In this document: piece by piece, positions 57,060-64,000 of the stretch
Numbering within the stretch: the stretch's first letter is position 1
Layout: each line of letters starts with the position of its first letter
Notes under the pieces: generated by a model
What the model was told of the DNA's origin: nothing
Seen by the model: the letters and a program-made list of their open reading frames with translations, nothing else
Databases searched by the model: none
Assembly: GCF_003573695.1 (NCBI RefSeq)
Contig: NC_039363.1
Location: 165,804,747-165,868,746, forward strand
Origin: Papaver somniferum
Taxonomy: Eukaryota; Streptophyta; Magnoliopsida; Ranunculales; Papaveraceae
Length of the DNA stretch: 64,000 nt
Direction of reading: 5' to 3'
Translations under genes and position numbers: made by a program

Positions 57060-57965
57060 TGGACTGTTCATATCAATCTCAAAATGATCACGGCCACACG
57101 ATTGGGCCGCGCACTCAACAAGCCTAGAATGCTCCTAGCGGAACAAGGCAATCACCGTAGTGACCACCAGCGGGACACCATTGCCCTAGGCGATCGAGTC
57201 CTAAGTTAGTTCACTCATAAGCGCTTCAAACATTAACCCAAACATGGGTGATCACGTTATTTGAAAATAAGCTCAAGTGAGCTAAGACCGGCAAATACGG
57301 ACTCAAAAAACATCATGACTGTCCAACTTAGCCAGCCTATTTGGACGGCTAAGATCTTCCTTGGAATGATCAAAGAGGCGCCAGCATGCCCATTGGAGGC
57401 CCAACATCTCTCTTGGTCGATCGACCCGCCTGGGGCAAGCCTATAGGGCGTTAAATCGTTTGCCAGAAATAGGGCAAACACGCTATTTCAAAACCCTAAA
57501 TTTTGGGATGCGGCAGTATATTATTGTCGCAAATCATCACATCCGTCCAACTTAGCCAGCTTAGTTGGACGGCTTAGATCGCGTTTCAGACGATCAAGGA
57601 GGTGCACATGAGTTCACCACCGGCCCAATTTTATTCCCACTCAATCGACTTGCCCAAGGGAAGTCAATGACGCGTCAAACCGCTTGATCGAACTAGGGTG
57701 AATGTGGCCGTCTCTAAACCCTAATTGGTGTTTGCAACGACATGTTACTGTCGCAAATCGATCACGATCGCCCATCTTCGCCAGCCGAATCGGATGGCTT
57801 AGACCTAATTTAAGATTGCCCAGGAGATGTCAGCATACTCACTAGCGGCTCATCTTCACACATGGCCGATCGACCTGTTCAAATTAGCGCTCATCGGTTT
57901 GGTTCGTTTAATTAAACTAGGTTTGGTCGTACGGTTTCCAAACCCTAAGTCAACGGCTGCAAACA
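57060..57965. repeat. 228-bp tandem array
   Basis: The phrase GTCCAACTTAGCCAGC occurs at 57317 and 57545 and, diverged (GCCCATCTTCGCCAGCC), at 57773. GTCGCAAATC, GATCGA and AAACCCTAA recur with the same 228-base spacing. A more diverged unit starts near 57087. About four units. It is GC-richer than its surroundings and probably belongs to a Gypsy-type LTR or a satellite. Confidence 0.75.
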
Positions 57966-59010
57966 TCTGCTCTACCTAAGTCAGACCAAAAAGTAACAAG
58001 TTCTGGTGAAGCATGATACTTACAGGGCCAATTCTACCACCACTCGCCACCACCTACCGTGGGTAATATGCTAGGGATATGATTTTGATTCATCATCATC
58101 AAGTCTAAACTATATACATATATATACTCCATCTTCAATTTAGGACTCCAATATACACATAATTCACCACGATTTGAAACAACTAATAAATTAAGATGTT
58201 GCAGAAGAGCTATCTGATTTGAATCTACTTTACAACAATTATCTAGAGAGAGGTTACGTTAGTCTTCATCATCGGGTTCATGTGAGAGAAATACTCTTTT
58301 TTCAAATGCTTCTCTTTATCCGACCTTAAGAAGAAAGTTACGAAATTTCTGTCTTTTTGTTCCAACCCTTTTTTGCGTAATCTTTATCAGCTTTCTTCTT
58401 ACCATTAATTACATAGACATGATACTTCATTGATTTCATTGTCAACATCCATTCAATTTCATCTTCTCCATAAAACCTTCTTGCCATGTTTTTCAATGCA
58501 ATTACATATTTTAAACCCTAATCTTAGTTCTATCTTTTCTCCGAAACGAATTGGTTGTAAAGATCCCTAATCACACAAATATAGAAGTAAACTCACATTA
58601 AACTTACTTTAGAAAAAAAAAATACCTAAAATCAAATTGAGTCTCATTAGTTCTGAAGATGTAGCCTTAGGATTTGATCTTATGGGATTTTTTCCCGTTC
58701 AATTTGGTTGAGGGCAGGTTTGGAGAATAAGAGTGGAAGAAAAATAGTAAGAATTCGTTTACGATGGTTGCTTTTTTCTGTTAAGGTGCGACGACTACGG
58801 ACCTTCAACCAACACTTTTTGAAAAAGTAAGATATTACTGGTCCTATGTGATAATTTCAGCGTGTGAATAAGATCACAGCCCTGTCGATAGATGTGGTGA
58901 ACGAAAAATGGGGATGAAATATAGATAGACCCTTTTAGAATTCATAAACTAGGTGATAGATAGGGAAAGTGTGGGTGGTAAATAGGTGAAACTTTACTTA
59001 AACTTTTTAA
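57966..59010. other. Intergenic DNA before the topoisomerase copy
   Basis: No gene recognised. GTGTGGGTGGTAAATAGG at about 58970 resembles, inverted, sequence near 53070, but a common element was not demonstrated. Confidence 0.4.
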
Positions 59011-59109
59011 GTGGTTTTAGAAACCCCAAATGCTAAGCCCTATATGGATTGTTTTCTGTTTCCTTTTCCCCTACCTCCCTTCCTACAATCCCTCCGCCGC
59101 CTTCTCAAA

Positions 59110-61436
59110 ATGTCTGTTTTGCGGGTGTTGAATGTTGCAGAAAAGCCATTATCTGCCCTGAGAATTTCCAGATGTTTATCGGAGAATGATTTTCAGACAT
59201 CCCGAGGATCACCGGCAGTACATACTTTTAATTACGAAGAAGAAGGTTGGAGAATGACGGTGATTTCTTCTAATGGTCATCTTCAAGGGATAAATCTAGG
59301 TGAAGACGAAACTCGTTGGGAAGAAGGTGAGTTGTTAGACTTATTAGATAGATCTAAAGCAGTGGTTCATAAACATTATCTTTCTGCAAAAAAACACATC
59401 AGGGGGTTAGTCCACGAGTGAGTTGGAGGGAGTTTAATGTATTTTGAATCTTGGGGATTTTGAGGGAGTGTAAGAGAGTATAGGGAGTTTGAGAGAGTTT
59501 GGTGTGTTGAGTGTAGGGAGTTTGAGAGACTCTCCCAAAATCTCTACTTTTTTGAGAGATTTGGAGTGAGGCAAAAATACACTAAAAACTCCTTAGAACT
59601 CCCCAGAACTCCCAAGAAAAACAAACTCCCTATCATTCTAATTTTTACCACTAACAGGGAGTTTAAGAGTTTCTTTCAAACTCCCCCACGACTAACGACG
59701 TTTTTTAGGGAGTTTGGGAGACTCTTCGAAACTCTCCCACGACTAACGGGGTTTTTGAGAGACTTCCTCGAACTCCCTCACGACTAACGGGAAAAAACAC
59801 AACTACACCCAACTCCCCCAACTCCCTTGAGGACTACCACCCTGATAGTAAACAAAATACAAGAACTAGTTAAAGATAATGATCTTCTAATTCTCTGGTT
59901 AGATGGTGATACTGAGGGCGAAAGTATCTCTTGTGAAGTATTTAGGATCTGTAGTGAACATTTAGTTACTCTAAGACGCCGTATTATCAAAAAAAAAAAA
60001 AAACGTGCCAGATTTAGTACCCTCACTGATGATGATATCAATTACGCTGTGAGAAATATAGGTCCACTTAATCTTGTTGTATCAAGTCTATCTGATTATA
60101 GACAGGAATTTGATTTGAGAGTTGGCTATTTTCTTACAAGGTTCCTTACATTTGTTTTTAGAAAAGTATATCCTTTTAACATTCCGAGTAACTACTTTAA
60201 ATTTTGGAAGATGTCAAACGGAATTATTGGGTCAAATAGTTAAATTGCATTTAGAAGGGTTAAACAATATGAATCTAGAATTCACTGATACTTACCGCGG
60301 GAAATCAAGCACATTTAGCTGGAGTGGGAGTAATGAAGATGGTGCTAAAATTCTTGAATTCTATGAGAACTCCTACGAAGATGCAACTGCAATTGTATTG
60401 GATGTTGAGGCACTCCCGGATGTTTTTCTTCCTCCACCTCCATTGAATACAGTGGAGCTTCTTGTCCGGGCATCCAAGTTCTTACAAATGAGTTCTCAAC
60501 AAACAGCAGCAGCAGCGGAAAATCTATACATAGCTGGTTTGATCTGTTATCCTAGAACAGAAGCAGATTGGTTTCAGAAGATTAGTGTAGGTGATTTGAG
60601 GGCTATTTTGGAACACCTAGTAAACCATCATTTATATGGGGATGACGCTCAACAACTTTTGGGAGGAAACATGTATCGTTTAATTGAACAAGATTACTGT
60701 GAATGAGGGTTTGGAAATCAAACCTACAAGACTTGGTTTAGGATTCGTAATTGGTTTTCAAAACATGGGAATCGAGCTCTGGAAAGGCGACTTGCATTCG
60801 TTCATGAAAGAGGATGTGTCTGACTTACTCTCAGGTAAAACTCTAGCAACTGTTTTAGACAGCCGTTTGGGTAGATTGGTAACTTGGTATAAGGATGTAA
60901 TAGTAAAGAATCAACTGCAGCTGATAAGAGGAATGGAGGCGTGTTTAGGGGAAAAAAGTCAGTGCATGGGCCAATGTCCTTGCGGGAAAGGTGTGTGGTA
61001 TCTGAAGTACTTACCTACAGCAAAAAAAATTCTGGTTAGTTGTTCAACCTATGGGACTGTTAACTGTCGCCAAGAGGTGTTTCTTCCACTGTGCATCGAT
61101 AAGGCAGAACCCCAAGACGCGCATTGTGAGCGATGTGGGTTATTAAATAATATAATGTTCCATTTTAATGTGATGTATACATCAGTGGTGTACGGTTTGG
61201 GATATTTGGCTTGCGTTGTATGCGATCGGGGCTTTTTGAAAGAGTTGGGAGGTATATGTGGAACATTTAATGCTCCCACATTTTCTAGGTCAAATCCTGC
61301 TATCCAATGTGTGGTCTGTGGTCTGAAGCACCCGTCGGGAAAGTGTAGACTTGGATGTTATACTTGCCTTTTGACAACGCACCGATATTCTGAATGTCAA
61401 AAGAGGAGGAGGATTTTTGTCCAACCAGGAAATTGA
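59110..61436 (+). pseudogene. TOP3A: DNA topoisomerase 3-alpha pseudogene (intronless)
   Basis: From ATG 59110 the Toprim domain begins (VLRVLNVAEKP, with the catalytic Glu) and continues to SAKKHI at 59399, where a MITE is inserted. It resumes at 59845 with VNKIQELVKDNDLLILWLDG and DTEGESI (the metal-binding D-x-D of Toprim), then RARFSTLTDDDIN and YRQEFDLRVGYFLTRFLT. A frameshift near 60160 leads to LNFGRCQTELLGQIVKL. The active-site region ICYPRTEADWF keeps the Tyr. A stop near 60704, with loss of the region that normally follows, precedes PTRLGLGFVIGFQNMGIELWK and the C-terminal zinc-finger part (CPCGKGVWYLK, CERCG, CVVCGLKHPSGKC). TOP3A with RMI1 and a RecQ helicase dissolves recombination intermediates. 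Plant TOP3A genes have many introns; none is seen here, suggesting a retrocopy. A run of 14 A's at 59989-60002 encodes five extra lysines. Confidence 0.75.
59400..59844. mobile_element. hAT-type MITE inside the TOP3A copy (445 bp)
   Basis: Begins CAGGGGGTTAGTCC and ends GGACTACCACCCTG. The outer 27 bases pair at 22 positions and have the hAT signature CAGGG...CCCTG. The interior repeats GGGAGTTTGAGAGA and its complement, and CACGACTAACG three times. Coding sequence on both sides joins across it (SAKKHI before, VNKIQEL after). An 8-bp target duplication is not clear. Confidence 0.8.
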
Positions 61437-62189
61437 CTATTTTTGGAACTTAGCTATATTAGGCCGAGAGACTTGATTTAACATCCCATTTCTTTTGTTG
61501 CATTTTGAAAAATGTTCAAGCAGGCTTGTAAACTTTTCTCACTATTTTCTTAGTATACGGATATTTATTTTGTTATGCTTCTTAAGTTCGGGTGCAAAAG
61601 AGTCTCTGGCTGTTAGTTATTTTACTTTGCGTTGGATTTACTCCCTGTTCCAGGTTGAAGGAAATATTTGGTTTAGTTGCATCGCCGATGAAAATCTATG
61701 TCATCTGTATTAATTGCTATATTATTTTTGAATTAGTGCTTGCAGTTTGAACTTAAAGCATGCTTCTTCGTTATGTTCGATCTAATCGTGATATTCTGTT
61801 ATTTTCTTCTTGACGGTATCTGTGGTCTTTTTTTTTTTAGTGAACAGACTGAAATCTTCAAATAATAATTATAAGCATTTAAAATGATTGCAAGAGGCTA
61901 GTAGTCTGTTAACAGACTGAATTCCTCAAATAGTAAGAGCAAAAGAATCTATGTCATCTACGAATTGTCCCAGCTAAGGTTGAGAAACATATTTATTAGT
62001 TCGTTAAACTTTTAGCTAAGTTTTATCTCGGTTTCTTTGAATGGTGAGCTTGAAACAAAGGTGAATTGTTCATGTTACCCATTTGGCTTGACTTGACCCA
62101 GCTTTTTTGTGATAGTCAAAATTTGTCTTAATACTCTTAGGAAATATGAGAAACAAAGGAATCATGTGTTTTTTATTTTAACCCAACAG
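61437..62189. other. Intron or intergenic DNA before the ABC transporter exons
   Basis: No upstream exon of the transporter is recognised. The region ends with a normal intron 3' end (TTTTAACCCAACAG at 62176-62189). Confidence 0.5.
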
Positions 62190-64000
62190 GCAGTGCAATC
62201 TGCTGACATGATTGTTGTTATGGACAAAGGAGAAGTCAAGTGGGCAGGAAGTTTGGCTGAATACTCAATCTCTCCGCATGTAGTAGTCCCATCGTCTGAA
62301 GAATCAATGGTTTCAGCGTCCCAATTTGCACGGCAGGATGGAGTTTCAATTGATAGAAAATATGACGTCCTGCTGCAAGGAAACACTGCAACTGCTCAGG
62401 ATGAACCACAAGAATTCATTGAAGCAGAGCTGAGAAAGGAGGGAAAAGTTCAACTCAGCGTATATAAGTGAGTGCTACATCCCACAATATGATAAAATGG
62501 GTAAATATCATAGAAGGGTACAATGTCTTCCTTCTCTGTACATCTTAGGGTGATTATAATCATTGTAAGCTATATTTGGACGAATCTGTTTTTCTAATCA
62601 CTAAAGAAAGGAGTCTCATGTAGACATTTATCATGGTGTTAAGATTCGACGTTAGTGTAGTTTTTCAGTTGACCTGTCACAATATATGTAACTAGGTTCT
62701 TATGCTTTGAATTTTTTAGCATATGCTGATCAGTCTGCATCTTGCAGAGCATATGCCGAATTTTCCAGCTGGCCAGTGGTTATTATAATTTGTATCTCAG
62801 CTGTTTTAATGCAAGCGTCACGTAATGGAAATGATTTGTGGTTATCATACTGGGTTGATTCTGTTACGGGGAGGCACAAAGCTAATTATTCCACATCCTT
62901 TTATCTGGTAATTGACATAGTAGAATGATATTTACTTTCTCAAGAGATCATGGATAATGTTAGAAAGTTCAGGAGTAGGAAAATTTTCATTCTGACTAAT
63001 CATGAGATTGTTTTTACAATTTTACAGGTTGTTCTCTCTGTCTTCTGTCTCTTAAATTCTCTCTTAACCTTGGTAAGGGTGTTCTCTTTTGCATTTGGAG
63101 GTCTAAGAGCTGCAGTTCAGGTGCACAGTGACCTTCTAAACAAATTGATCAGCGCACCTGTAAATTTCTTTGACAGGACACCAACTGGAAGGTTGCTGAA
63201 CAGGTGGGGATGATATATGTTTGAGAAACCTTAATAACTCCACTACAACCTATTGATTTCTATTTTCGTGCAGATTGTCATCAGACCTGTACATGATTGA
63301 TGACTCCCTTCCCTTCATTCTTAACATTCTCTTAGCTAATTTTGTTGGCCTCGTGGGTATCGCAACAGTATTATCATATGTACAGGTAGCCATATTTTTT
63401 CCTTTCACACACTATTGACCAATAGTATCGCATTCATTCCTTTATATAAAAAAAAATAACTACTATAAAATGATGGTGGAGCTCCCTTTGTTGAGTTCTA
63501 ATTTTTCCTCTCTCTAGCTATAATATATGATTTCTGCGGTTGGTGGATTCTGCAGGTCATATTTTTGCTTCTGCTACTGCCGCTGTGGTATATTTACAGC
63601 AAGTTACAGGTATTCGTGCAATAACTCATATTTGTGTAGCTACGGTTCTACTTCAGTAGGTCGTAATTATATTTTGTGGCGCCGTGTGCTTGACTTGCTC
63701 TCTCTTGACATTCGTCCATACATATTGTGTACTGTAATGCCCTGCGGACATGTTATCAGGTTTTTGGGACTGAAGTTGCCTCGGTACCCTCTTTCATATT
63801 TTATGTCTATTTTTGTCTTGCACCAAACTTGTCCCCGCAATCTCACTACTGGGGATTCTGTTCTTATTCTTTCTTCTTCATTATTTTTCTTCTACTGTCT
63901 CTTGCGTTCCTTTATTCTGCGGTTTTGGTGTACCTTTTGCAGTGATTGCTTATCTTGTATTTGAGGCTGCAGACTTTCATTTCTTTTGATAAAGCAAAGC
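62190..64000 (+). CDS. ABCC13: ABC transporter C family (ABCC13/MRP-type), partial
   Basis: Five exons with matching phases and GT-AG borders: 62190-62467, 62748-62907, 63028-63203, 63274-63385 and 63556-63609. They encode the end of nucleotide-binding domain 1 (AVQSADMIVVMDKGEVKWAG), the linker, and the first helices of transmembrane domain 2: SSWPVVIIICISAVLMQASR, DLWLSYWVD, RVFSFAFGGLRAAVQVH, NFFDRTPTGRLLNR, LSSDLYMIDDSLPFILN, VGIATVLSYVQ, and VIFLLLLLPLWYIYSKLQ. These match plant ABCC13 (MRP11), a vacuolar or plasma-membrane full-size exporter of unknown substrate. No stop interrupts the exons. The N-terminal half (TMD1 and Walker A of NBD1) is not in the window; it lies either beyond a very long intron or has been lost. 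The remainder runs off the right edge. Confidence 0.82.

Noticed and set aside
53060..58985. A 5.9-kb element bounded by inverted GTGGGTGGTA-type sequences
   Set aside because: Only about 14 bases match; there is no target duplication, and the interval holds unrelated fragments.

Overview
This is plant nuclear DNA, most likely from a poppy (Papaver) or a close relative in the Ranunculales. The basis is AT-rich sequence with GT-AG introns, plant transposon families nested in one another, and an intact-looking PR10/Bet v 1 gene at 412-1101 that keeps all four catalytic residues of norcoclaurine synthase, the entry enzyme of benzylisoquinoline alkaloid synthesis. The species call is inference; I could run no search.

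Layout. 1-1330: the norcoclaurine-synthase-like gene. 1337-9812: a complete Mutator-like element (MULE) bounded by 9-bp target duplications. It holds a broken FAR1/MULE transposase plus OTU-protease gene on the minus strand, two SANT/Myb-like genes on the plus strand, many short palindromic modules built on CCGATTATA, a 231-bp tandem array, and a nested hAT element. 10536-22002: two complementary pieces of an invertase/pectin-methylesterase-inhibitor (PMEI) pseudogene, separated by a reverse-transcriptase-derived fragment and a complete 8.95-kb gag-only Sirevirus-like LTR retrotransposon (12469-21422). 23169-29990: a nearly full-length L1-type LINE on the minus strand with a 14-bp target duplication. 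31045-44935: a Sirevirus-like LTR piece, then a 5'-truncated L1 split by a 9.3-kb non-coding LTR element (34381-43690) whose LTRs are about 3.7 kb each.

44936-59000: gene-poor decayed DNA with an (AT)n microsatellite, a Stowaway-like end, an array of GTGTAACT/AGTTACAC modules, RNase H relics of LINEs, a tRNA-Trp-like sequence with a UCA anticodon, a hAT-like MITE, a galactose/glyoxal-oxidase C-terminal fragment, and a 228-bp tandem array. 59110-61436: an intronless, frameshifted DNA topoisomerase 3-alpha copy split by a 445-bp hAT-type MITE. 62190-64000: five well-spliced exons of an ABCC13-type (MRP) ABC transporter that runs off the right edge.

Only the norcoclaurine-synthase-like gene and the ABC transporter exons look like intact host genes. 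Most of the window is transposable elements, most of them visibly inactivated, and their nesting gives a relative order of insertion. The most unusual object is the MULE: transposase, OTU protease, two SANT-like genes and palindrome arrays inside one pair of terminal inverted repeats, with the first catalytic Asp of its transposase changed to Tyr.
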